The notes under the pieces were generated by a model. The model was not told where the DNA came from and did not search any database. It saw only the letters and a program-made list of their open reading frames with translations. Below are positions 1-16,700 of a stretch of 64,000 nucleotides of DNA, in pieces (position 1 is the stretch's first letter; every line of letters begins with the position of its first letter). Both the position numbers and the translations under genes were made by a program. Origin of the DNA: Actinostola sp. cb2023 (taxonomy: Eukaryota > Cnidaria > Anthozoa > Actiniaria > Actinostolidae). The DNA lies in assembly GCA_033675265.1 (NCBI GenBank), contig JAUJYZ010001255.1, positions 31,665-95,664 on the forward strand, given 5' to 3'.

Positions 1-5206
<5,206 letters not shown>

Positions 5207-6079
5207 CGGGATAGTAGTACCACGTGATCAAGTCGTGCTACACTCTAGTCGAAAGTCCAACAACCTAGGACTCGATGAATGCTGATCCTAGGGAATGATG
5301 GGATAGTTCCACCGTGCTGTACTAGCCGAAAGCCCAATAATCAAGGACATGCATGGATTAGGATAGTATATTATCACGCGACAACACTCCTCCAGACTGG
5401 AAGTGGTGATTTATACTATCACGTGACTAAGTGGTGGTTGAACAGTGTCACGTGACCTAATCACGGTCCCCAAAAGGTGTCACTGACGTGTGACCAAGTC
5501 ACACTGGTTTTAGGATATCATGTAATGATGATAGAAGAGTGGTAGGATTGCAATGCTATCCTTCCTAGAGATATTTTAGTAACACTCTTCAACAATGGGG
5601 ATATTTTGCATTGTTCTGCATTAACTTCAAAGATACATATTGGGCATGCATTATTCTTCAATCATTTGGGACAACGATCGCTAGCTTTACGGACATATTT
5701 CTGCAATGCCCTGCAACCTTTTTAAAGAGTTTTGGCAATCAGCTTTGCTTTGTTCTCTCAATGACAGTAGATTTTCGTAACGATTTGTATCTTCAAAGGG
5801 AAATTTGCAATTGACTAATTATTCTGAAAACATTTGAGGGGACGTTTAGGAACCCTGAGAAGTCCCTTGCGCTTGAAACCCGACTTGAAGGCAATTACTA
5901 CATAATTATAGAACATTTGAAGAAGTTTGTCAGGAAATTAGGCCGTATTGATAATGGAAATGCTTTCTGTCTATTGCGAAGGAAAAATAGTAAAATAACT
6001 ACCAAATATATCCATTATGGTTTGTGGGGGATGGGTAATTTTAAAGTAAATGAATGGGAATGGATGAGAAATCCCATTC
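5207..6079. other. Intergenic DNA between convergent DCAF12 and RING genes
   Basis: Degenerate repeats around cacgtgac (about 5220-5500) are visible. Otherwise I see nothing that can be supported as a gene. Confidence 0.4.
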
Positions 6080-6751
6080 TCATTTCATTGTCTTGGACGG
6101 GGCTAAAGTTTCATGAATTTGCTTTTGCCGTCTTTTCAATTGCGCGCCGTATTTTTTAACTATCGCTTGAATATCTTTATAAAATCGTCTCTCCCTTTTC
6201 ACCAGACCATTTTTGAATTTGCGCGCATCTGCGTGAATTCTTTTCTCCAAAACTTTGAGTGTTTTCTGTGAAAGCCCATTATTATACGCTGTAAGCTTTC
6301 TTGTACTCCTGTTGCCACGTTTGACTATGTTTCTTCGGCCGCTTGTTTCTGTCGAGAGACGGCCTTCATATTGATCCAGTAGTTGGCGAACCACGCTGTT
6401 TGTCGGCAGCGCCTTAATGCCACGTTTTGGAAGAGGCGTCTTCTTGCGACACAACGGGCAGTGGATATATTTGTTTCTTTTTGTAATCATCTTTGAGAGA
6501 CAAGCGTGGCAGAACGTATGCAGACATTTGGTTAGAGATTTAGCATCGCGGAATACTTCGAAGCACACAGAACACCGCAGTTCATCGAAGGTACTCTCCC
6601 TGTTCTTTGCGCTCACTCTCGTCGAAGAGCGATCATTTGTCAGCTTGTTTCCTGTAGCCTTGAATAAAGAGTTGTCTTTTTTATGTTTAACTTTGTGGAG
6701 TATCTTTTCAAATGGTTTGTCCTTTTGCTTTTTCGATTTGTTCTTAGCCAT
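6080..6751 (-). CDS. RING-finger protein, probable E3 ubiquitin ligase (intronless)
   Basis: A single uninterrupted 223-residue frame starts with ATG at 6751. Residues 1-50 are Lys-rich, which suggests nuclear localisation. A C3HC4 RING follows at about residues 59-101: C-x2-C (CSVC), then KCLHTFCHACL, then CPLC, with the expected spacing. The stretch NSVVRQLLDQY after the RING resembles the segment after the RING in TRIM- and RNF-type ligases. The C-terminal ~70 residues are basic and probably helical (KVLEKRIHADARKFK). No B-box, PHD or SPRY is present, so it is shorter than a typical TRIM. Known RING proteins bind E2 enzymes and transfer ubiquitin; the substrate is unknown. The gene is convergent with DCAF12. 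The lack of introns, unlike its neighbours, may mean a retrocopy. Confidence 0.8.
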   Translation of the reverse strand: MAKNKSKKQKDKPFEKILHKVKHKKDNSLFKATGNKLTNDRSSTRVSAKNRESTFDELRCSVCFEVFRDAKSLTKCLHTFCHACLSKMITKRNKYIHCPLCRKKTPLPKRGIKALPTNSVVRQLLDQYEGRLSTETSGRRNIVKRGNRSTRKLTAYNNGLSQKTLKVLEKRIHADARKFKNGLVKRERRFYKDIQAIVKKYGAQLKRRQKQIHETLAPSKTMK

Positions 6752-6865
6752 TTATTTTTCGATATCGATGAAACAACCAAAGCCACGTCAATGCATTTCT
6801 TCAGAGTGAATATGAAGATATTTCACTTCGAATTTGCCTTTGTGAGGTCATTAGCTTAGTGGAAA

Positions 6866-6910
6866 ACGCGCGCGCAAACACGCACGCATAATCGCGCGCG
6901 CACCACGCGT
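6866..6910. promoter_or_regulatory. Alternating CG/CA tract upstream of the RING gene
   Basis: Runs of cgcgcgcg and cacgcacgc about 115-160 bp upstream of the RING start codon. Alternating purine-pyrimidine DNA can adopt Z-form and CpG-rich patches often mark promoters. Promoter function is inference only. Confidence 0.35.
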
Positions 6911-6970
6911 TTTAACCTCAAAGCAGTTTATGAATTTAAAGCATAACATTTGGGCAGAAATATGTATGCA

Positions 6971-7538
6971 TTAAAGTGCTACTTAGACGAAAATCGATCG
7001 AAGTTTAATTTAGCTGAAACTTCATTGAATAATTCTTCAAGGGTCTAATAATAACTAGTTAAAATCTTATTTCGATATTCCAGAGGGAAGTACTATATTT
7101 TCATGAATCTTTAGACGAGTCAGTGACGTCATCTACTCAACCCAACATTCAGCTCCATACATTTCTTTGTATTTTGTGAGTCAAAATATCTCAATGTTTT
7201 GTTCAGATAACAGCTCTGCATTGAAGACAACTGGTCAGACAATCAATCCTAAGCACAAATAATGTAAGAAAACTCCTTCACCCAAACTTTTAGCTTCATA
7301 GAAATAAAATAATTCAAGAAACTAAACACAAAGAAATGTATGGAGCGAAGCTGTGTTGATTGTTAGGGTTGAGTAGATGACCTCACTGACACTTCTAAAG
7401 ATTCATAAAAATGTAATACTTCCCATAGGAATTTTGAGAAAACACATTAACCAGTAATTGTATGGCTCTTTGAGATTATTTCAGTGAAGTTTCAGCTAAA
7501 TTAAACTTCGGTCGATTTTCGTCTAAGTAGCACTTTAA
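6971..7538. mobile_element. Foldback element with long terminal inverted repeats
   Basis: The left end, ttaaagtgctacttagacga then aaatcgatcgaag, is repeated in reverse complement at the right end (gtctaagtagcactttaa). Inner arms also match around tgacgtcatctactcaaccc and gggttgagtagatgacctca. It is about 568 bp and has no ORF. Confidence 0.8.
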
Positions 7539-8125
7539 GGCTGCACAAGAACAACTCTTTCAGAAAACTACAACGTAAACACCGCACTCGCAGATAAGCC
7601 GCACCCCAAGTTTGGTAATTTAAATCTTGCAAAAACTTCGGAGCAAACAACACTAAAATCAAGAAGCTGTATTACTCTGTACTATGGTGGTTTAGAGTGC
7701 ACTCGTGAAACAAAGCCAGTGTAATTGTTTTTATTTAGAGATGTTTTTATTTTAAATTGAGATAATAAATATTTAACATGCTTCAGTTAATAATTCATGA
7801 GGAAAACACAATAGAACTCATAACCGTAGCATATTCAATTTTCTCAGCCAAACAATATTTTATACATCTGTATTAAGCCAATAAATTAACTAAATAATGA
7901 CATCATTAACTTCATTATTGAGTCAGTAAGACAATGATAGCATCTACGCATTGCTACAAAGTGTTATTTATAATCCAAGCCTTTGAGTCGCTGACCCATG
8001 TTCTGGGGATGTAATGAACATACAGTGGTAACAACAAGTGGTAATAAAATATAAGGCATTGGCTACATTTTGTACGATGATGAAGAAGAATATTTGATCT
8101 TCATTATTACAGTGCGACTACTGTA

Positions 8126-8307
8126 ACTTTGATAAATAATAAGCTTACAGTGCGACGACTTTAGACAACGAGAACCAATCACAAGTCAGACGAAAACAAA
8201 GCCAATTTCAAAATTTGTGTACCTCAGCCAATAAGGAGAGAGCATTCTCGTTATCTAAGTGGCCCCGGTTAAAGTCGTCGCACTGTAAGCTTATTATTTA
8301 TCAAAGT
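8126..8307. mobile_element. Foldback (MITE-like) element
   Basis: The left arm, ctttgataaataataagctt then acagtgcgacgacttta, is mirrored by aaagtcgtcgcactgtaagc and ttattatttatcaaag. Arms are about 38 bp. Confidence 0.8.
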
Positions 8308-9601
8308 CGGTCTTGGCAATAATATATACTATTTCAGCATTACAATTTTTTAAACTTATTTACTGATGAAAATATAAGCATTATTTTTTTGTAGTGCAGA
8401 TTTTGGATGGACATAACAATCTGCACCCATCGGGAGGTTCCAGGCAACATTGGAGACCACTGCATATCTTTATAATGTTCTTAATGAACTGCTGTGTAAA
8501 TAGCTGTAAGGAGCACCAGTCCCGTTCCACTATTAAAGTGGCTTGTTGTCGCTGCACTGCCTGTGAACATAGTGATTCAATATACAATGTGAAGTATACA
8601 AGTTTGTTGTAGAGGCAGATTATAATAACAATTGAGGGAAAGGGCCCTGGGTTTTTTTTTGGTATATTAAAGACCTGAGCCCATGTGCAAAGAGTATTTT
8701 CATATGCTACAAAATTTGAATGAGAAATTCCACACCAGAAGGAGTTTGAACCACATATCATTCACCAGCTGCATTTTCTTTTTCTTTTTTTTTTTTTTTT
8801 CTTTTTTTTTTTTTTTTTCTTTGTTTTTTTAATTATTAATTATTATATCTTGTAAACAAATTACAATGGTTTTACAAAAGATTACACATACGTACAGCAA
8901 TTTATAACAACAAAACTGATAAGTTACCTCATAACTAGATTACTTTGCTACGCTCAGTACACTAAATATACGTTACAAAAAAAAAAACAAGATAGGCATA
9001 ATAGTACTATTGACATATATCTACTACCTATCTTCCTTGAATCTGTAGAACACCAGCTGCATTTTCATATAAACACAAAGTCAAAACATAGCTTTGGGCA
9101 CAGGGTCTTTAACATGACCCAAATCTCCCTTCTTTTGATCTACAATGTATTTTACATAGAGACAAATTTGGGTCCCTTTTCTTGTTCTTGAACTCATTAA
9201 TATTTCATGAGGACAAAGCAAAGAAACTCCTACAGTGGAGATGATATCCTAATTAACATAAAATTTGGAGAACTTTTGCTTTGAATATTATCTCCAGGAA
9301 TTATGAATGGTTTGAGAAGGTATATCAAACCCTCGAGTCATCAGCTTCCTCCAATATCCAAACACCTCATCAAGTGTTCCTTTGTTTGTCTGGATATCAG
9401 ATGAAGCAACCTTTTGAAGATTTGATCTATTACCTGGGAATGTCAGGGAGTGTATTTTAATGGCCCCGTAAATGTCAAAACAGGGTGTATTCATGTATAT
9501 CCCATCTGTTGTGTGTTGGACAATATTACTCCCAACCCTCCCCCTTGTATCTATATTATATATAGCTTATTTACTTCCCTCAAAGATGTCTCATTGACCC
9601 C

Positions 9602-9743
9602 AGTGGCAGATCTAGAGGGATTCAAAGGGTGCCATGGAACCCCCCTTTCTGAAGCCAATCATGTTCTCTGTGCTTAAAACAGTAGAATGCCCCCGGACCC
9701 CCTAGAGCAACCTCCCTTTTCAAAATCCTTGATCTGCCACTGG
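9602..9743. mobile_element. Short hAT-like MITE
   Basis: The ends cagtggcagatctagagg and gatctgccactg form an inverted repeat of the CAGTGGCGGATC type known from hAT-derived MITEs. The core has no coding capacity. It ends just beside the Ly6 stop codon, so it would form part of the 3' UTR. Confidence 0.6.
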
Positions 9744-9745
9744 AC

Positions 9746-11330
9746 TCAATCACCTTCTAACTCACTAGTAAACTTTGCAAACTCAGGCTTATTGCAGTAG
9801 TCTTCTGTACAGCAGATTCCACAGGATTCATGGTCTGAGCTAGTAGTATTCTTACAACCAGTTCCTGCACTTTTACATTCACTTAAGGAATTGCATCTCA
9901 AATCAGATGCCAAAACAACCTCTTCTAAATGAATGACAAAAATAATGGTGTTACTATACAAGTAGAACATTACATTTGTGATGATTATATAGCTAATTTC
10001 ATAATCATTGTCGTGTTGAAAATCATGAAAGCTATGACCAAAAGGAATTCTGGGAAATTAAAACTCTCAAATAACACCGCCAAATCATCGACCTTTTTAT
10101 GCAGACTTGTAGGATCTTAATTAATCGGCTCATATACATGTACCTTCAAAACTATGAGAACATTGAATATATATATCTGTATGTAATGCGGGTCAGGAAC
10201 TGATTTCCCATCCATCCTTGTGGTCTCAGCTTTTATGATTTATGATTTTCAACCTGACGATGATTATGCAATTAGCTACATTTGTATATACATGTAATGG
10301 TACAAGTGACATTTTGTTGCACAAGCCTTATTAAAATAACAATAGTAGTAGTATTTAAGCACCGTTACTGGCAGAATTATGCCACTCTGTCAAGATAAAA
10401 GCATCCATTTGTTCTCACTTCTGGCTATAAAATTTGCCTTGGTGTGTCAACTTATAGGAAAATACCTGTTGAATTTTTTTTAATCTCCTTTTTTTAAATC
10501 TGATGAAAAGGATTTTTTTAATTTTTTTTTGAAAGGGGATTTTATATGTTTTTTTTACTGATATCAACTCTTGTTAATTTATTGTATTGCAGAAAAATGG
10601 AGGTAGCAATAAGAATATCATTATCTTTATCCACAAAAAATGTCCCAAAAAATGACACCTAAGTTTCCACTGATACTTCTCAGGGCTATTTGCCACTCAT
10701 ACTTTAATTACCAATCTGACACTTACTTGACTTTTTCAAACGAGTAACTCTGACTTCACACGTTGAGTTGTTAGGGAATGTGCATTCCACTTTAGAGCAG
10801 TCGCTGGGAGGTAGTGCTCTATTTTTGTGGCAGCTGTAGCACGACAGAGACCCAACCAAAACTACAAATGATTAAAAACACATTAGTCCACACAATATAA
10901 GCTATAGTCATGCATTGCTTGCTCTCCTATAAAGGTGTCTATCTATCTCCTGTCAGACCCCATCATCCCAGGGGGAGGGGGTACTTGAGTAAAATAGTGA
11001 GGTGTGAGAAAGAGCAATATACATGTAACCCCCCCCCCCCCCCCAAAAAAAAAAACTTTTTTCTTTGGATTATTTAACAAAATCCAGAGAGTACTAAACA
11101 GTTTATGCATCTGCCTTTAACCCCCAAGTAAGAGCTTCAGCTCATTACTTACCGGTAAGTGGCACACCCTACCCCAACAATAGTGGAGTACCTCCCCCCC
11201 CCCCCCCCCCCCCAGAGACTCCCCCCCCAGAGTGCCTATAGCTGTATTGTAAAAATGTGCTTGTATACCTACCAAAGTGAACTTGAATGATGCAAACAAT
11301 TGACAACAGGAAAACTGTTTTGTGCTCCAT
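9746..11330 (-). CDS. Secreted Ly6/uPAR (three-finger) domain protein
   Basis: Three coding exons on the minus strand: 11330-11273, 10861-10727 and 9924-9746. Splice signals are good (donors gtaggt and gtaagt; acceptors tttgtag and tcatttag) and phases are continuous, giving 123 aa. Residues 1-20 form a signal peptide (MEHKTVFLLSIVCIIQVHF). The mature part starts LSCYSC, has about ten cysteines, and ends with the family signature CCTEDYCN. This order is diagnostic of the LU/three-finger fold used by secreted or membrane-anchored ligands and receptor modulators. No hydrophobic GPI-anchor tail follows the CCxxxxCN motif; the protein ends FTSELEGD. It is therefore predicted to be secreted. The partner is unknown. 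Confidence 0.85.
9925..10726 (-). other. Ly6 gene intron 2
   Basis: AT-rich with T-runs near 10478-10555. No exon or repeat of note is seen. Confidence 0.4.
10862..11272 (-). other. Ly6 gene intron 1
   Basis: Contains long C-runs at about 11030-11044 and 11193-11213 and no coding sequence. Confidence 0.5.
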
Positions 11331-13705
11331 TTTTATTCCTAAAATAAAAGATGGAATAGAATTACAGATGGCATGCACTGTCTGACACATAGTACAATTA
11401 TTGTGTGTGCAATATTGCTGACAATATAATTGCAGCATGTCCACCTCTGCTGCATGCAATTGTTGTGATCAAGCTTAATGAAGTACAATGTAAAAATTGC
11501 ATGTGCATAACATTGCACCATGTACATTCTCATTGGAAACACCTCTGCAATTTGTTGCATACATTGTTGCAGAAGTAGAATCGCATTGTACTTCAATAAG
11601 TTGGTTCCCAATAATTGCTGCATATAAGTATGGTGGACACACATTGCAATCATGTTGCTTCAATATTGCGGTGAGGATTTATCCAACGGAAAGCATTACC
11701 TACATGCATGTACACTGTACATATACACCTGTTTTCAAAAACGTTGTCCATTTACAAAATACAAAATAGTAAATAGTAGAAAGGAATTAATTAGAGAAAC
11801 AATGAGCCACAGTTCTGCATGATTGAATTTCTTTTGTTTCTCTAATTAATTCCTTTCTACTATTTAAGCTTACTATTTTGTATTTTGTAAAAGGACAACA
11901 ATTTTGAAAACACTTTAAACAGGTGCATCTGTACTCTTTGAACATGTAATAAACAGTACATGTGCCAGGTGCAGCCAATATATGTAAAGGCGAAAGACAC
12001 CGATCGTTCTACTGAATTCTACACTATATTTATAGTACACTTGTACCATAAATTCCGCATAAAGTTAGATCGGAAGTAAGCTTACTCGTGTACCCGAATA
12101 TCCTTGCCTGCCTGCAGGGTTCAAAAGTGCTTATCATGTCGAAGAGGCACACGGAAATTTGAAATTAACTTCTGCTCCTCGCATAATAAGACTTGCAGGG
12201 AATCTATACATCAAGAAAATAATCAATGGGTATCGTCATAGGAGATCTCGAGCGCGCATGAACATTTATACAGCTGTGTTTAGAAATGATGTCGGATTCA
12301 TTGCCATTTCCTCTAATTTCTTCTTATAGTTTTAGCGATCGGGAAATAGAGGAAAATTAAACGAACTATAATTGAAGCTTTCCTTAGTCGCTACGGGAAG
12401 GTAAATCTACCATATTAAATCAATAAATGAATACTTACTTCAACAGAAATGCGAAATGACTGCACAAATTTTCCTTGTCTGAATGAATGCATCTGATTAA
12501 AACATGACTCGTCACGTGATGTAGATTAGCCAATAGAGTTGCATGCATCGCGTGACTGTTTATATGACGTAAGGGGCGTGGTCGAAACGGGAACTTTATT
12601 GGAAATATTTTCTTTCTTTCTTTTTCGTTTTATATTCTTTCTTTGTTCAGATTCTTTATTATTTTATTCTTGTTTGCTTGCTTTTCTTCCTTTTTTTTTC
12701 TTTTTTTCTTTCTTTCTTTCTTTTTTCTCTCTTTCTTGCTTTCTTCTCGCATCATATATTCCTCCATTCCCTCATTCCTCCTTCATATCCTCCTTCTTTC
12801 TCTTTCTCAGTTCTTTTTTATTGATTTATTTTTCACTTGTAACCCCGCCCTAAGCCGGGTTTCGTGTGGACACTAAGCCTCGCTTCAATGCAGCCATAGC
12901 AAACTAATTCTGACGTCATTACAAAGCCTATTGTTCAAATCTATACTGATATCTGTACTGTACTAAGCAAACATCCGGTTTTGTAGATAAGCAATAATTA
13001 ACTCTTCAATCTTTTATAAAAGACCAATCACACATTTAGTAAGTCTTCCCTTCAAGATGCATTAAATCGGTCCGTACATGTTCCACTCTGCGCTGCTGTA
13101 ATTGGCCAATTAGGATGAAGTGTCACTTTGAATGTTTAAAATCAAAACTAGTAGCTGTAGTCAATATAAACTCAAGCTCAGAAGGAACTAGAAAGTGCCA
13201 GTGAATCCAAAACCTTCTCAGACTTCTCAGGCCTAAGGTAGTCCAGCCTAAGGTAGGTAGATATCTTTTTTTTATTTCTTTGCCAATTGACGTAATGAAG
13301 TTTTTGCGACTTTAATACTGGATCTTTCGTTGCTATAACACTTCTAACATTGTCTAAATCTGAATGCAATTGATTCCTTTTTCCTGGGTACGTTTATACG
13401 TAGTAAGAAAAAACAATTTTAAGCCTAGCCACTCACCGCATATTATTCACACTAAATTCAGTTCGCTACTGGGGTTAATTGTGGCCTTCTCCTCAACCAA
13501 TTCGTCCTTATTTAAACTTTACTGAAGTAAAACAACAGCTCAGAGAAACAGCGTATGATTTTGACTTGATAAAGTCCCAGAAGTACTACTTATTGACTCT
13601 GCCTTTTGAATCTTTTAGGTGACTGGCAAGCTTCTGAGCTACGTACAAAACAAGAGAGACGTCTACCCCTAGCTCTTGGTGTATACCTCGCGTGTTTCGG
13701 CAAAA
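11331..13705. other. Intergenic DNA between divergent Ly6 gene and gene 1
   Basis: Holds a palindromic element at 11731-11912 and a T/C-rich stretch at about 12600-12840. A possible promoter patch with cacgtgatg and ccaat lies near 12513-12535. Open frames in the T/C-rich stretch are compositional. Confidence 0.4.
11731..11912. mobile_element. Palindromic (foldback) element
   Basis: gttttcaaaaacgttgtcc at the left pairs with ggacaacaattttgaaaac at the right. An inner long arm, aaatagtagaaaggaattaa and onward, pairs with ttaattcctttctactattt. The loop is short. Confidence 0.7.
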
Positions 13706-16700
13706 ATGGGCCTTACAAGACAACGAAGATATTCTTGTATGCATTCCACAGCCCTCGCTCTGTTGCTGTTTGCAGTTGCAAGTTTCAATGAAGTCAAACT
13801 TTCCGAAAGTAAGTTATCACTAATCATCTCCATGGCCGTTCACTCAGTAGTTTTTGCTGCCTACATGTGTGGAGTCAAGAGTCTGCTCGAAAAGTGGAAA
13901 AAAATTGCGGGTGCACAGTACCGTCAACTTGAACACTGACGCAAAAAAAAACTGTCAAAACTTGAAGAGTTTTTTACAGTAATTCACGTCAACTCATAAT
14001 ATCCAAACTAAGTCCTTATAATTGACCCTAAGACTGGTTCTTTTACTGTTGAAACTTGTTGAAGTCCATAAGTACGTTAATTCTTACGGATAATGTGTAT
14101 TGGTTTGTGTACTGTATTCGTTGGTTGGTTAGGTTGGAATTCACTTAGTAATCCATGTTGATTTATGGTGAGCTCACCTGCAAGATAAACAACAGCTTAT
14201 AATTTACTTGACAAACAGTTTCTTTCGAAAGTCACTTATGATTTCGTTTTCTTATTGTTCATCATCCTCATTTCTTCCACTGAAAATATGTGTTCAGTTG
14301 CGGCGACTCTTAAACTTCAACTTGTATACTGCGGGGTTCCTGTGCAAAAGAGTCTGTGACACAGGAACCCCACGAGGCTACGACATAAAAGTTTGCACTC
14401 AAAAGTCCGGTAAGGGAGAGTGTAGGTCAGTGCCTCTGGGACCAGGGTAGACTTCTAATTGTTCAACAGAGCCTTATTTATCATCGTGATGACTGTGGCT
14501 TGTGACGGAACAATGCTAACAATGCTAACTGTTGTTTGTATGTCAAGCCGTTTAGCATAAATACGCTTTGTGTAAAAAAGACAACAAACAAACAAACAAC
14601 CAATATTCTGATATGGATTCCACTTGTCGTAGATAAAAGACCATAGAACCCACCCACGTACCCACCCACCCGGAATATTATCAATCCACAATACTAGAAC
14701 AAAGATGGCGGCTCCAATTTTACCACAATCCTTTGCGCGCCAAAACACTACTCCCATCATATCGGAACAGAGGTTTGAGAACGTCCAAATTTATGAAGCT
14801 GTTACCACTTTATTTATGGAAATGCGTCAGATAGTTTGTATATGCGAGTAGTTCTGAATTAGGTTCGCAAAGGATTACTGGGTAAAATTTGCAGCCGCCA
14901 TCTTTGTCTGTACAGTGGATTAAAACTGCTCTTTTTATACAGGTTGCAGAAGTCGGATTTATTCAGTTCTTTTAGAAAACGAGACATGGGTCTCTTCGAA
15001 CCAGTCCGCCCCAACAGAGTCTATAATAGCTGCTGTCAATCACACTTTGGTTGGCACGACAACGGGCTGCAAATCTCAGGTGAAGATGACTGGGCCATCA
15101 GAGCCAAAAGGAGTGGTTGCGCAGCTAGAATTATCAGTCAAAATGGAGAGTTTTGAGATCAGTGTGAAGGCTTTTGAGAGCGCACTTCTAAAGGGTATAA
15201 CTTACGGTGCTTTGAATAAGACCATGAAACCATTCTCTCGAGTCTTTGAGGTAGCTCTCAACGTGTCTGATCCGAATACCAACCACAGCGTTCTCGAACA
15301 ATCAGTCAAGAACGTTATCGGAGAAAACACGCTGGTTACGTTGCTTCTAAATGAGTCGGAATACAGAACACTGAGACTCTGGTTGAATATAAGTGTCTCC
15401 CAGTACCCAAGAGAAGCCCTGAAATCTCTTGAAGCAGCGGTGCAGAATGGTTCGGTCGATGGTGTTGCTGTGAAGCCAAGCTCTTTCAAGGCATATTTAG
15501 CATACCCCATCTCAGAAACGAAACACTTTGAAGTGCTATTCGACTATGCACTCAAGGAGTGTGATGCTGATAAAATTTCCAATTCCAGTTTAGCCGAATA
15601 CAGGTCACTACATAGTGAACTTGTGAAGTTCCTGAACGCAACGTACAATACACTTTCAGAGTATATTAGAGTTTCTATTTCCTCTTTAAAATGTGATGTC
15701 TCGAACGCGCGCGCTGTCTCCTCCGCTGTTCATGTTACTGCTCTTGTGGAGTTGGAGAAGTCTGCTTCGAGTACACCTTTGTCATTAGGTGGAGCTTTGG
15801 AGAACTGTGGCTCGTCCGACTCCAATGTCTCCAACATACAAGTGACTTTACTTAACCCATCATCGTTGGAAGATCCTACACAAGCAATGATCACTTGCCC
15901 GACGACTACAAAAGAACCACTACCGACGACACTTGGTCCATCCCAAAAGACCACACCCCCTACAGAACCCAGTACAGCGCCGCCAACATTGGGGAAAACC
16001 CCGCGCCTTTTTGTAAGGCTTCGGTTGGCGATCACGTGGAGTCGGTTCTGCTCCAAGTTGGAAGACTCCCTGAAACACAGAATAGCCAAGAATGTGTATG
16101 ATAAAGAGGGCAACGTGGTTTCAGCGGATCGGGTTGTATTTATTAATAGTCATAAAAACTGCGCTGATCCAACCAAAGCCAACGATCAAGTAGATCTGTG
16201 GTTTTATATCACCGAGAAAACAGAGACAAACAACCCATCTACGTGCGTCACACTGAAGGCTCAGCGCGTGCTGAAAATGATGCTCGATAATGGAAATACA
16301 AAGTTGATGGGGACAGACTTTTCAGGAAAGGTTGGTGGGAAAGTCTCGCTACTTATACCCTCACTTTTATCCTTGAATGTAGGGGTTTAGGGATCGAGTG
16401 GGCTACCTGTGGTCAATACTTTACCTTGAATGCAGGGGTTTAGGGAGTGGGCTACCTGTGGTCAATACTTTACCTTGAATGTAGGGGTTTAGGGAGTGGG
16501 CTACCTGTGGTCAATACTTTACCTTGAAAGTAGGGGTTTAGGGAGTGGGCTACCTGTGGTCAATACTTTACCTTGAAAGTAGGGGTGTAGGGAGTGGGCT
16601 ACCTGTGGTCAATACTTTACCTTGAAAGTAGGGGTGTAGGGAGTGGGCTACCTGTGGTCAATACTTTACCTTGAATGTAGGGGCTTAGGGAGTGGGCTAC

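Larger units (their letters stand above)
6752..9745. other. Intergenic DNA between the RING and Ly6 genes
   Basis: Contains a CG-alternating tract upstream of the RING gene, two foldback elements, T-rich runs near 8778-8830 and a hAT-like MITE next to the Ly6 stop codon. No conserved coding sequence is seen. Confidence 0.4.

Noticed and set aside
12539..12876. Phe/Leu/Ser-rich frames resembling membrane proteins
   Set aside because: Compositional effect of a T/C-rich stretch; no splice support.
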